Source: Myxacorys californica WJT36-NPBG1 (lineage in GTDB: Bacteria; Cyanobacteriota; Cyanobacteriia; Leptolyngbyales; Leptolyngbyaceae). Taken from it: 64,000 nucleotides of DNA. The notes beneath the pieces are model-generated. The model was not told the origin of the DNA, searched no databases, and worked only from the letters and a program-made list of their open reading frames with translations. The position numbers were made by a program, and so were the translations under genes. This document shows, one piece after another, positions 9,215 to 20,360 of the stretch. The stretch covers positions 28,574 to 92,573 of the forward strand of contig JAHHHO010000017.1 in the NCBI GenBank assembly GCA_019359315.1, in the 5' to 3' direction. Positions within the stretch are counted from its first letter, which is position 1; each line of letters opens with the position of its first letter.

Positions 9215-10066
9215 ATGGAATCGATGCCTCAGCCAACGACTCAGCGAGTTGCCTTAGTGATTCAATACTTGGGCACTCGATTTCATGGTTGGCAACGGCA
9301 ACCGAATCAGCGCACGGTGCAAGAGGAGATTGAGCGGGCGATCGCATCAGTGGTCAACTATCCAGCTGTCATCCATGGCGCTGGTCGAACCGATACGGGT
9401 GTTCATGCAGCAGCACAAGTGGCTCACTTCGATGTCGTATCTCAAATTCCGGCGCATCGTTGGGCGAGTGTAATCAATGCTCGGCTGCCAGACGATATCT
9501 TGATCCGGGCTTCTGCCGAGGTAGAGTCTACCTGGCACGCTCGATTTTCAGCGTCTTGGCGGCGGTATCGATATACTCTCTATACTGATCCCCGCCCGAA
9601 TTTATTTGTGCGATCGCAGGCGTGGCATTACTACTACGAGCCGATCAATGAGACGATCATTCAGAAGGCTCTTGATCCGCTAATCGGTCGGCATCATCTA
9701 GCGGCATTTCACCGAGCCGGGTCGAGTCGCCCCCACTCGTGGGTCGATGTGCAAGAAGTGATCTGTCAGCGCGACGGCTCATTTGTGTATATCGAAGTGC
9801 AAGCTAGTGGCTTTCTGTACGGCATGATGCGGCTTCTGATCGGTTTGCTAGTGCAAGTCGGACGAGGAGCGCTGTCGCTGAGCGAATTTACTCGGCTCTG
9901 GACGGAGCAATGTCGAGAAGAGGTTAAATATGCGGCTCCCGCTCAGGGATTATGTCTTTTACGAGTGGGATATCCTAACACGCCATTCTCGCCAGACATC
10001 TGGTTTGACACGCAGCCAAAGCTTACCTTACCGCCCGTCACCTCGCCCAAATATTGCCTCACCTAA
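9215..10066 (+). CDS. truA: tRNA pseudouridine(38-40) synthase
   Basis: The 283-residue enzyme isomerises uridines 38-40 in the tRNA anticodon arm. The catalytic aspartate lies in GAGRTDTGVHAAAQVAHFD, the TruA signature, and GFLYGMMRLLIGLLVQVGRG is the conserved C-terminal segment. An ATG nine bases downstream (MPQPTTQ) is an alternative start. Its position between rplQ and rplM is standard in cyanobacteria. Confidence 0.96.
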   Translation: MESMPQPTTQRVALVIQYLGTRFHGWQRQPNQRTVQEEIERAIASVVNYPAVIHGAGRTDTGVHAAAQVAHFDVVSQIPAHRWASVINARLPDDILIRASAEVESTWHARFSASWRRYRYTLYTDPRPNLFVRSQAWHYYYEPINETIIQKALDPLIGRHHLAAFHRAGSSRPHSWVDVQEVICQRDGSFVYIEVQASGFLYGMMRLLIGLLVQVGRGALSLSEFTRLWTEQCREEVKYAAPAQGLCLLRVGYPNTPFSPDIWFDTQPKLTLPPVTSPKYCLT

Positions 10067-10091
10067 TTCAACTTCAACCTGAAACACTCTC

Positions 10092-10550
10092 ATGGACAAC
10101 AAAACTTATCTTCCCTCTGTTGCCACGATGGAGCGCAATTGGTACGTCGTAGACGCTACCGATAAACGCCTCGGTCGTTTGGCTACCGAAGTCGCCAATG
10201 TATTGCGCGGCAAAAATAAGCCTCACTTTACTCCCCATTTAGATACGGGCGATTTCGTCATTATCGTCAACGCTGAGAAAGTGGTTGTGACGGGCAAAAA
10301 GAGCACTCAAAAGCTCTATCGTCGCCACTCGGGTCGCCCTGGTGGTATGAAGACCGAAACGTTCGATAAGCTGCAAGCTCGCTTGCCTGAGCGGATTCTT
10401 GAAAAAGCGATCAAAGGAATGCTGCCCAAGAACTCGTTGGGTCGTCAGCTATTCACTAAACTGAGCGTGTACGCGGGACCCGATCATCCCCACGCGGCTC
10501 AAAAGCCTCAAGTTTTAGAAATTAACACCATTCCTGGAGGAGAAGGGTAA
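10092..10550 (+). CDS. rplM: 50S ribosomal protein L13
   Basis: The 152-residue protein contains [35 protein letters not shown] and the [11 protein letters not shown] loop typical of L13, an early 50S assembly protein. The stop overlaps the rpsI ATG by one base (TAATG), so the two proteins are probably translationally coupled. Confidence 0.98.
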   Translation: MDNKTYLPSVATMERNWYVVDATDKRLGRLATEVANVLRGKNKPHFTPHLDTGDFVIIVNAEKVVVTGKKSTQKLYRRHSGRPGGMKTETFDKLQARLPERILEKAIKGMLPKNSLGRQLFTKLSVYAGPDHPHAAQKPQVLEINTIPGGEG

Positions 10551-10957
10551 TGCAAGCGACTGAAGGACGGGTAATGTATCAAGGAACAGGTCGCCGAAAG
10601 ACCTCGATCGCACGGGTTCGTCTCGTTCCGGGTGATGGTCAAATCGTCGTGAACGGTAAGCCTGGCGATTTGTATCTCCAATTTAATGCGGGTTATCTAG
10701 CGGCGGCTAAAGCTCCTTTAGAAACATTAGGTCTTGAAGGGGAATACGACATTCTTGTAAATGCTCACGGTGGTGGCTTGACCGGACAAGCGGATGCCAT
10801 TCGGATGGGCGTGGCTCGCGCCTTGTGCCAGCTTGACCCTGAGAATCGTAAGCCGCTTAAGGTTGAAGGGTACTTAACTCGCGATCCGAGAGCGAAAGAG
10901 CGTCGCAAATACGGTTTGAGAAAGGCGCGTAAGGCTCCTCAGTTCTCGAAGCGCTAA
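10550..10957 (+). CDS. rpsI: 30S ribosomal protein S9
   Basis: The 135-residue protein carries [17 protein letters not shown] near the N-terminus and ends in a basic tail [13 protein letters not shown] ([12 protein letters not shown]). The terminal Arg of S9 reaches the P-site anticodon. A second in-frame ATG (MYQGTGRR) lies eight codons downstream. It overlaps rplM by one base. Confidence 0.98.
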   Translation: MQATEGRVMYQGTGRRKTSIARVRLVPGDGQIVVNGKPGDLYLQFNAGYLAAAKAPLETLGLEGEYDILVNAHGGGLTGQADAIRMGVARALCQLDPENRKPLKVEGYLTRDPRAKERRKYGLRKARKAPQFSKR

Positions 10958-11053
10958 GTGTTTGGCTTAGGTCAATTGTTAGAATAGATCAAGCGATTAA
11001 CACCGAGCGTAACTCCGAAAGAAACGTAGCTTACTTAAACCAGGAGACAGAAA

Positions 11054-11278
11054 ATGGCAAAAGACGGAATTCACCCGAAGTGGTATCCCGAAGCAAAAGT
11101 AATTTGCAACGGCGAAGTGGTAGCAACCGTTGGGTCTACCAAGCCTGAACTACATGTGGATGTGTGGTCTGGAAATCATCCGTTCTACACCGGCACTCAG
11201 AAGATTATTGACACTGAGGGACGAGTTGAGCGCTTCTTACGCAAATATGGCATGAGCGACGATCGCGCTAACGGCTAG
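11054..11278 (+). CDS. rpmE: 50S ribosomal protein L31 (zinc-free form)
   Basis: The 74-residue protein begins MAKDGIHPKWYPEAKVICNG and ends with the GRVERFLRKYG segment of L31. Only one cysteine is present, so it lacks the four-Cys zinc site of the C-plus form. L31 bridges the 50S central protuberance and the 30S head. An AGGAGA ribosome-binding site lies upstream. Confidence 0.97.
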   Translation: MAKDGIHPKWYPEAKVICNGEVVATVGSTKPELHVDVWSGNHPFYTGTQKIIDTEGRVERFLRKYGMSDDRANG

Positions 11279-11283
11279 GGTAG

Positions 11284-12471
<1,188 letters not shown>

Positions 12472-13098
12472 GCCTACTAATTTAACGTCGCCTGATTGCT
12501 GATGCCAAACTGATTGTTGAGTTGCCGCTTTGAAAGTAAGTTAGCGATCGCGGCTTTGAGGCGAAAGGTGCGATCGCTAGACTTAAAATTAATCGTTGTT
12601 GCTCTTTTCAGCAATAACATTTCCCTTCAACGTAATTGTAGAGCTTGTCCTTTACCAATTTCATTACGGATAGGAAATCCAAGAACCGAACTAAAGGTTG
12701 TACCTATTTCTAAACTTGGTGGGGCAGGCGCTTCAATTGGTACTCCTAACGTAAGCAATTGAAATAATGCAATACCTGTCACACAATCAAACACTAATCT
12801 AAGCCCTGCATTAAATAACACTATAAACTTTGCCCGCGTCTGCAAGTCTCGAACCAGTTTTGATCGTTCGGAATCTCTAACTACTGAAATAAGCGTTTTC
12901 TCTAATATACAGATTTTATTGTGCGTCGACTGGTTACATTTAAGGCAAGATCAACCAGTATGGTGCAGATGCTAAGTAATTAAATTCAAATTAGGTATAA
13001 ATAACTCGCAGTTCTGATGGACATGAATTTAGTTACTTTCATTTGAAAGGCACATTTGGCGTTTGGAACACTGAGCTAATGCCAAAGCCGCTTTAATT
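12472..13098. other. 627-bp gap with possible decayed coding remnant on the minus strand
   Basis: No convincing gene is present. On the minus strand, 12845-12627 encodes a 72-residue open frame (LRLVFDCVTGIALFQLL...) that stops abruptly, and a neighbouring frame continues with protein-like sequence (RTFRLKAAIANLLSKRQ) down to about 12480. This could be an unrecognised decayed gene, or chance. Three HIP1-type or GCGATCG motifs lie at 12540-12580. Confidence 0.3.
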
Positions 13099-13650
13099 TT
13101 ATCCATTGATGATGCGATCGCACTCCACATCTACATCTGGAAATGCCAACGGTTGAATTATTCCACTTGAAAAGGCCACTTTGTAAGCATATTCTCCATC
13201 CTGTGGATTACGAAATACAACCAACTTAAATGTTTTGAGATTCACAACCCAATATTCTGGAATGCCAACTTCAGCGTAAAGTTTACTTTTGATTTCTAAG
13301 TCTTTATCGAGACTAGAGCAAGAATATTCGACGAGCCAAAAGATGTTTTCTGGATAAGGATGGTGATTAAAATATTCGCGTCCTAAGCGTTGTACGATCG
13401 CTAAATCTGGTTCAGGCTCAGAACTATTGGGTAATATAATGGGTTTTGTCTGCCGAACGGTTGCGCAATCTCCAAGTAAACGAATTAAATACTCACTTGC
13501 TTCGCTGTTGCAATAAGCATGAGGTGCTCCTTCAGGAGGCATTTCGACAATTTCTCCTCTCAATAACTCAACATGGCGATCGTCGAGAATGCCAGCATCC
13601 ACCATGCGGTGATACTCATCTAGCGTCCACTTAGCAGTAATCGTTGTCAT
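13099..13650 (-). CDS. Uma2-family PD-(D/E)XK nuclease-fold protein
   Basis: The 183-residue protein matches the DUF820/Uma2 family, very abundant in cyanobacteria. It opens with WTLDEYHRMVDAGILDD, then VELLRGEIVEMPPEGAPHA. The putative active-site elements are EPEPDLAIV (residues about 79-87) and the later VEYSCSSLDKDLEIKSKLYAE, where Glu...Lys fits the fold. Many copies occur per cyanobacterial genome and their biological role is unknown. It stands alone between prfA and a pseudogene. Confidence 0.85.
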   Translation of the reverse strand: MTTITAKWTLDEYHRMVDAGILDDRHVELLRGEIVEMPPEGAPHAYCNSEASEYLIRLLGDCATVRQTKPIILPNSSEPEPDLAIVQRLGREYFNHHPYPENIFWLVEYSCSSLDKDLEIKSKLYAEVGIPEYWVVNLKTFKLVVFRNPQDGEYAYKVAFSSGIIQPLAFPDVDVECDRIING

Positions 13651-13832
13651 CAGAATTATCCCAATGCGGTTGATGATGCTAGTTTGTTATTGATTTATTG
13701 ATAATAACGTCTCCGAATGAGGGGTAGTATGCCCTTGGCCCTGCCAAGCTATAAAGAATGCGTGTCTTAGAAATAAGATTATTCATTGAAACAGCAAAAG
13801 AACCTTCAAGAGATGATGATCAGTTTGCAGCA

Positions 13833-14100
13833 TTACGCCGTGGCTAGAAATTCATAAAAGGCAATGCAAACGCCATTCGGATCGAGAATTGAGAACTCTT
13901 GGCTACCCCACGCTTTACGCTCTAACGCTCCATCAAGATAAATCAGCGTTCGATCGCGGCTCAAATATTCCTGATACAGTGCCTCAATGTTTTTCACTTC
14001 AATTCTCAACAGGGCCCATTCTGCGATCGACAAATTTGGTTTTTTTGAAGAAATATCTCAATTCCGTCTCTTGCAACAAGTGCTAATTAAGGTTCGCCCA
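13833..14100 (-). pseudogene. Remnant of a VOC (glyoxalase/bleomycin-resistance-like) protein
   Basis: The frame 14033-13833 encodes the C-terminal 66 residues of a VOC protein, ending with RKAWGSQEFSILDPNGVCIA. Upstream, a different frame encodes LALVARDGIEIFLQK, the segment that normally precedes it. The frames are separated by a seven-base homopolymer (T7 on the plus strand, 14040-14046), and one extra base there would join them. The N-terminal third is missing and an in-frame stop lies before LALVARDG. It is broken unless the homopolymer count is a sequencing error, and even then it is truncated. Confidence 0.7.
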
Positions 14101-14253
14101 GCGATCGCAATATTTCTTCAAGAGCGAATACGCAGACTCACGGTTAAGTTTGGTCGCGCAAAAAAAGGCAAGGGTTCGTAGAATATTGCAGCACTTATTG
14201 ACGTTTGTTCAACACCCACTCCAGTTTCTGCTCAAAGTGCTAAGCTTATCGAT

Positions 14254-15731
<1,478 letters not shown>

Positions 15732-15761
15732 ACAATTGGCTCTCCGTTAAATCTGATCAAG

Positions 15762-15808
15762 ATCGTTGTAGTAGGGTGGTTATTTGCTCGCCCTACTACA
15801 ACGATTTT
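15762..15808 (+). terminator. Intrinsic terminator of thiC
   Basis: A perfect 15-bp inverted repeat, ATCGTTGTAGTAGGG (15762-15776) and CCCTACTACAACGAT (15791-15805), encloses a 14-nt loop and runs into TTTT. It lies 30 bp after the thiC stop and should end that transcript efficiently. Confidence 0.85.
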
Positions 15809-15834
15809 AAGTTTAGATCCCATACGCTGTTTTT

Positions 15835-16375
15835 ATGGTTCAAACTAAGCTTGCTGAAGCAGTTAAACTAGCAGACCTTCATTCCTCAATTCGGAGTGCA
15901 ACGAACGGAAGATGAAACGTTCTTCTATAAATGGTTAGAAGATTTGCCAGAGTTAACCAAACTAGAACAGCAAAGGCCAGACGATGTCCGTCGCCGTTTG
16001 AGTAGCTGGCGAGACAGGAATTCAAGTGGTTGCCGAAGATGGAGAAATCATTCAAGGCAATGTTGATATATTGGTATTGCAGCATCAAATTTGAATTGCT
16101 GCTATCGGATCTAAAAACTCGGAACTAGTGTTGACCGAGGCAATTCTTTAAGCATTGAGCGATAGGTTGACAGATTTGAAACAAGAAAATTCTATCTTTG
16201 GTGCTGTTCTGAATGGTAGCAAATCTCTGTTTCTCAAATTAACATTGTTGCCTGAACCAAGCTATGTGTTGTCAAATGTGTCTTCTTTGCTGAATCGAAG
16301 CAATGACTTGTACGGAGTTTTACAGATTTTTAAGAACTTAAGCCAGGTTGATACTGAATTAGGTTGCTGTAAAAC
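15835..16375 (+). pseudogene. Decayed cyanobacterial restriction-enzyme-subunit-like (PD-(D/E)XK) gene
   Basis: Successive plus-strand frames encode MVQTKLAEAVKLADL, then FIPQFGVQRTEDETFFYKW with LEDLPELTKLEQQR, then GIQVVAEDGEIIQGNVDILV, then IAAIGSKNSELVLTEAIL, then SIFGAVLNGSKSLFLKL up to LYGVLQIFKNLSQV. Read together these follow the layout of the cyanobacterial proteins annotated as type I restriction R-subunit-like nucleases, including the ESK-like position (here GSK). At least four frameshifts, in-frame stops and an internal deletion make it non-functional. The frames and joins are seen directly; the family is recognised from memory. Confidence 0.7.
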
Positions 16376-16380
16376 ATTCC

Positions 16381-16737
16381 TCATTCCTTCAAATGCTTTT
16401 GTATTTCTTCTAGCATATTTTTTAGCTGTGTTAATAGCGTTGTAATTTCTGTCAACTTATTATCTTCAACATATTGCTCAAGCTGTAGCGCGACCTTCTG
16501 CATTTGATAGAGTCCAACGTTGGCACTAGAGCCTTTAACGTGGTGTGCTACTTGTGCTAATTGCGCCTTATTTTGCTGTGCAGTTGCTTGAGCGTCATGC
16601 CAAGCAGCCACTGCAACTTTCGCTGTGGCTAGATGCTGCTCAGTATCTTCGACAAAAATTTCTAGCAACTCCCGCTCAAATGCAGCATTTCCATCGGAAA
16701 TTTGGTGCAGATGCTCCCAATCGATCGCTAAATTCAT
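16381..16737 (-). CDS. Hpt (histidine phosphotransfer) domain protein
   Basis: This single-domain Hpt protein of 118 residues would relay phosphoryl groups between hybrid kinases and response regulators. The phospho-accepting histidine is probably His65 in AHHVKGSSANVG. The start is placed at ATG 16737 (MNLAIDWEHL), because an earlier TTG adds only an unconserved leader. No histidine kinase or receiver gene lies nearby, so its partners are elsewhere. It is convergent with the decayed nuclease gene. Confidence 0.85.
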   Translation of the reverse strand: MNLAIDWEHLHQISDGNAAFERELLEIFVEDTEQHLATAKVAVAAWHDAQATAQQNKAQLAQVAHHVKGSSANVGLYQMQKVALQLEQYVEDNKLTEITTLLTQLKNMLEEIQKHLKE

Positions 16738-16859
16738 GGGTCTTGATGCAAGTGAAAATTTCCTAAGATATCGCCCCAATACTCTAGTTTCTCCCTCAGC
16801 TTTTATTCAGAACGGTCCGTGCAGAGGCGTTTGCAATAATTGTTACACAGTATCAGTGG

Positions 16860-17021
16860 TTATGGATCCCCCACGCACCAAGTCAGCAGTGCGACGATGC
16901 TGATTCCCAGGAGCCAGATGGGAACATGTAATCCGTGAAGGAAGTCTAAAGGAACTAGGATGATCCGGGTGAGTAGCACTCCAACGAATAAAACTGAGAG
17001 TGAGAGAACAACTAGCAGCAT
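16860..17021 (-). CDS. Small two-span membrane protein, 53 residues
   Basis: This short frame encodes a protein beginning MLLVVLSLSVLFVGVLL, then TRIILVPLDFLHG, then a second hydrophobic segment PIWLLGISIVALLTW and a CVGDP end. Two transmembrane helices with a short basic/acidic turn are evident. Small proteins of this layout are common but uncharacterised in cyanobacteria. The ribosome-binding site is weak (GAAG). It lies about 120 bp upstream of the Hpt gene on the same strand and could share its transcript. No function can be assigned. Confidence 0.6.
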   Translation of the reverse strand: MLLVVLSLSVLFVGVLLTRIILVPLDFLHGLHVPIWLLGISIVALLTWCVGDP

Positions 17022-17279
17022 AATGGCTCTTCAGGTGCGTTTTGAGACTTTGATTGCATGTGGCACTCTCAGAAAGTGGCTCAAGCTGTAGAGTGCTTCT
17101 ATCAGGACAACATATAAATTTTGAATGGAAGAAATTGGCCCGAAATTTCGCGATCGCCCCCAGAACGATATTTCGTTGCCCATATCAAGTTCTTAAGCCC
17201 AAGCTCTTAAGCCAAAAACTTACATAACACTAGTCGGCTTGCAAACCCATTGATCAACAACTTTAACTAGGAGTGGAAA

Positions 17280-17750
17280 GTGAAACTTTGGCAGAAATGG
17301 TTTATTAAACGGCAATATATCAGCAGCGGATGTGTTGGTCTTATTCTTCTAGGAACAGTTCCCACGTTAGCGCAACCTGCAACTTTTGGATCGCTCACGT
17401 TGGGATCAAAATCGATGTCTGGAGTGCTGTCTGGATCAACCGGGGGAAATACATCACTCCCTGCAGTCGTCAGTAATCGCGATCGCCACGGTCGAAATTG
17501 CCTTGGCTATGGTGACCCTACACCAGATCACACCTTGATTTTGCAAAAGCCCGCTTCAACCCTGCGATTTGCGATTGCAGCGGGGGGCGGTGATCTAACC
17601 CTAGCGATCGTGGGACCGAATGGAGTGCTTCGGTGCAGCGATGGTGCTTTAGAAGATGCCGACTGGCAAGCAGGGATGTATCAGGTGTGGGTCGGTACGG
17701 TTGAGCCAAATAAAAGCCGAAATTATCGCTTGAGGGTGCAGGGGAAGTAA
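17280..17750 (+). CDS. Secreted protein of unknown function (PPC-like fold suspected)
   Basis: The 156-residue protein has an N-terminal signal peptide (basic WQKWFIKRQ, hydrophobic VGLILLGTVPTLAQP) and a mature beta-rich domain with CLGYGDPTPDHTLIL, GGGDLTLAIVGPNGVLRC and AGMYQVWVGTVEP. The last two blocks resemble pre-peptidase C-terminal-like domains seen in exported cyanobacterial proteins. Two cysteines may pair. The start is GTG 17280 with TAGGAG upstream. It is convergent with nrdJ. The function is unknown. Confidence 0.8.
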   Translation: MKLWQKWFIKRQYISSGCVGLILLGTVPTLAQPATFGSLTLGSKSMSGVLSGSTGGNTSLPAVVSNRDRHGRNCLGYGDPTPDHTLILQKPASTLRFAIAAGGGDLTLAIVGPNGVLRCSDGALEDADWQAGMYQVWVGTVEPNKSRNYRLRVQGK

Positions 17751-17765
17751 TTAATTTTCAATATC

Positions 17766-17799
17766 AAAAAAGATAGAGGAAACGCAAATCTCCTCTATC
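17766..17799 (-). terminator. Intrinsic terminator of nrdJ
   Basis: On the minus strand the stem GATAGAGGA (17772-17780 on plus) with TCCTCTATC (17791-17799 on plus) runs into TTTTTT (17766-17771 on plus). It lies 24 bp after the nrdJ stop. The plus-strand reading has no T tract, so it serves nrdJ rather than the convergent gene. Confidence 0.8.
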
Positions 17800-17822
17800 C
17801 CCAAATGCTATTGACGAAAGAA

Positions 17823-20159
17823 CTACCCTTTCTTCTCAGGCAACATGCACTTATCGCTGTCGCATCCTGCTGGGCCTTCTGCAATCCCTTCGCCCGAATC
17901 GTATCGGCTCAAAGCGCTATAAAAATCGTTGGTGCGCTGACGAGCTAACACTTCCGCTTGCAACTGCTCGTAGGTGGCTTGGTCAATCTTCTCAAACGGC
18001 AACCGAGGGAACGGTGCGTCAAATCGGGCTAACAAAGCAGCACTGATATAACCCTCATTCTGTGCGATCGCTTGATGAATTCGAGCGGCTAAAGCATCAA
18101 TTTCATCCTCGCGCAGTTCGATGGTGGCGCTAGTGTTGTGAGCGGTGTAGTACTTCTGGACTTGCAGATAGAAATCCATTTGCGCCACGGCTGAAAACTT
18201 CTCGATCTCGATCTGATCGGCTCCGGGAAGGGTTGCCCACGGCACTTCGACTGGAATTTCGACTAGCCATTCTGTACACCGGGGATCAAACGGGTCGGTT
18301 AACAGATTGCCGTTTTCATCTTTGTCAGACTGCGACGGCACGATGCTGTATCCGTAATCTAAACATGCCATGGCGACCGGGTCGTTCTTGCGGAAGGTGA
18401 TCCGGCGAATAAAGCGCTGGGCTTTGGGGGGATGCCATCCAGGGCTAGCGCCTGTGAGCAGCGATTTTGTCCCCGCAGGCTGAACGGTGGTGCAGCGATT
18501 GGGGCGGCGCAGTCCGTGGCGATCGCAGTAGTCCCACACGACGCGATGCACGATCGCGTTCCAACGACTGAGGTACTCTTTCTCACGCTCCTTGAACTGC
18601 AAGCCTGTCACGGTGTCCGGTCTGCCTGCTTCCCACCACCGCAGCCACTCTACTCCCATGGCATGAACAAAGAAGTCAAATAAGCCAGTGAAAGAGACGC
18701 CAACGATCGGATCGAGTTCGCGAGAGTACTGATAGCGAGGCTCGGTGAATTGGTGATTCAGTAAAGCCGCGACGGAGAGCGCTCCGGCTGTAAACGCTTG
18801 CTCTTGCGCGTCATAATCTAGCGGATCAATCTGATTGAGGTGAACTTCGGATAAGTTGCAGTGGAAATTTTCACCCAGAATTTCTCCGCATGGATTCAAT
18901 CCGTAGCGTCCCAAGCGGTGTTCAATTTCTGCGTCTGGCATTTGGGCGTCATTATTCTGAAGCCACTGTTGCCCTTGACCCGCTTCATACGCTTCAATAA
19001 ATGCCGCTTTCTGCTGGGGTGTAGTCAGAATGTCGGCATTGGAACGCGCGATCGCTTCCGGCGCATACTGAATTGCGCCTTCACCCGAGTAAAATTGCTT
19101 GCGAACCGCATCGATCGCTTCTTGCAGGCTTGGCTTGTGGTGATAGACGCGCGTGTGATTTGCCATCCGTAGCACATCGCGATCGGGGTCAATTCTCCAG
19201 TTCCCGTTTGCGTCTTGCTGCCACAAATTATCTTTTGCTGTTGCAAACCCAGCATCATCGCTGCTGCCTTGACGCATACCTGCTGATCGTCGGATATTGC
19301 CAGCAACCACGCAGGCCGCCGCTTCATCAATCAGTAAGCAACACTCAACGGGCGATAACTTCCGACCGATTGCGCGATTGAGAACCCTTGCACAGCGATC
19401 GTACAATTCGGGGAGCTTCACCGGATTGGCAACGCCACCAAAGCCTTTGAGTCGCTCTCCCGCGGGGCGCACATGGCTAAGGTTAATCGAGACTTCGATC
19501 TCTCCAGCCGCAAACCGAGTGTCGCTCGATAGCTCTAATAATTTTTGATATGACTCTACCCAACCCTGACGGCTATCGCCGACGCGAATTGTGACGTGAT
19601 TGCCGTTGACTGTCGTCTCGGTTTTGTCTTGGCGCAGGTCGGCTATTGCCGTTCCAATCTCGCCCACGAGGTTCACGTTCAGTCGGTTCCGAATAGCCGG
19701 AAGTTGCTCGGTGTACTTTGGCTCTAAAACGGCTCCCGTGCCGCTTCCCATCATGGCGAGATCCATCATCAAGCCGAAAGAACGCCAGTCAGTGACATTG
19801 GTGCTGGTGCAGTTGTAAGCACCGGAAAAGTTTTCGGGCTTGGCAATCCAGTCTGTGCCGCCGACCCATAGCCAGCGCCCAGAGGGAAGACACCGCATCG
19901 TCTGCTGCATCTTCTGAATTAGAGCTTTTTCTTCAGAGGTAAACTTGCCCAGTTCGGCGAGTCCGTTCAGGGTGCGATCGCTCACCTCTTGCCAAGACTC
20001 GCGACGAGTTTCTCCCAACTTTCGACTGTAGGTGCGGTAGAAAACGGGATTTGCGGCGGGAGCCGTTGCCGGAAATTGCCCATTCAAGTTGTCTTTAACT
20101 GGGGTATCCTGACTATCTGAGCCAGAACGGTCTCGTATACGTGCGATGTCTTGAACCAT
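17823..20159 (-). CDS. nrdJ: Adenosylcobalamin-dependent ribonucleoside-triphosphate reductase (class II)
   Basis: The 778-residue enzyme reduces ribonucleotides to deoxyribonucleotides using a cobalamin-generated thiyl radical, so it needs no oxygen. The active-site motif NPCGEI lies near residue 421, IRRSAGMRQG is in the N-terminal half, and the C-terminal CDSDKCML carries the redox-relay cysteine pair. The length fits monomeric RTPR-type enzymes without inteins. No cobalamin riboswitch was found in the 200-bp leader, which carries a palindrome at 20256-20271. A terminator follows the stop. Confidence 0.95.
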   Translation of the reverse strand: MVQDIARIRDRSGSDSQDTPVKDNLNGQFPATAPAANPVFYRTYSRKLGETRRESWQEVSDRTLNGLAELGKFTSEEKALIQKMQQTMRCLPSGRWLWVGGTDWIAKPENFSGAYNCTSTNVTDWRSFGLMMDLAMMGSGTGAVLEPKYTEQLPAIRNRLNVNLVGEIGTAIADLRQDKTETTVNGNHVTIRVGDSRQGWVESYQKLLELSSDTRFAAGEIEVSINLSHVRPAGERLKGFGGVANPVKLPELYDRCARVLNRAIGRKLSPVECCLLIDEAAACVVAGNIRRSAGMRQGSSDDAGFATAKDNLWQQDANGNWRIDPDRDVLRMANHTRVYHHKPSLQEAIDAVRKQFYSGEGAIQYAPEAIARSNADILTTPQQKAAFIEAYEAGQGQQWLQNNDAQMPDAEIEHRLGRYGLNPCGEILGENFHCNLSEVHLNQIDPLDYDAQEQAFTAGALSVAALLNHQFTEPRYQYSRELDPIVGVSFTGLFDFFVHAMGVEWLRWWEAGRPDTVTGLQFKEREKEYLSRWNAIVHRVVWDYCDRHGLRRPNRCTTVQPAGTKSLLTGASPGWHPPKAQRFIRRITFRKNDPVAMACLDYGYSIVPSQSDKDENGNLLTDPFDPRCTEWLVEIPVEVPWATLPGADQIEIEKFSAVAQMDFYLQVQKYYTAHNTSATIELREDEIDALAARIHQAIAQNEGYISAALLARFDAPFPRLPFEKIDQATYEQLQAEVLARQRTNDFYSALSRYDSGEGIAEGPAGCDSDKCMLPEKKG

Positions 20160-20255
20160 AAGAGACTCCGTATGACATGTGTAGAATACAGATCGAGTTA
20201 GATCTGATGTTGAGACGCTATATAGGCTATACCTAGGGTCAATTTCTTTGCAGAA

Positions 20256-20271
20256 ACGCTATGCGTAGCGT
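20256..20271. repeat. Short palindrome ACGCTA-TGCG-TAGCGT
   Basis: A 16-bp inverted repeat with 6-bp arms (ACGCTATGCGTAGCGT) lies about 100 bp upstream of nrdJ. Palindromes of this CGCTA...TAGCG type are widely dispersed in cyanobacterial genomes, so it is more likely a repeat than a specific operator. Confidence 0.6.
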
Positions 20272-20360
20272 CCAATATACAACTCTGTTTCAATTCGGCG
20301 CAATTGTTATTCAATCAGTTCTACTTATATTTAGAGATTAGAGAATGACTGTCTACAATG

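Noticed and set aside
20160..20340. Cobalamin riboswitch before nrdJ
   Set aside because: No B12-box or matching conserved core was found in the leader.
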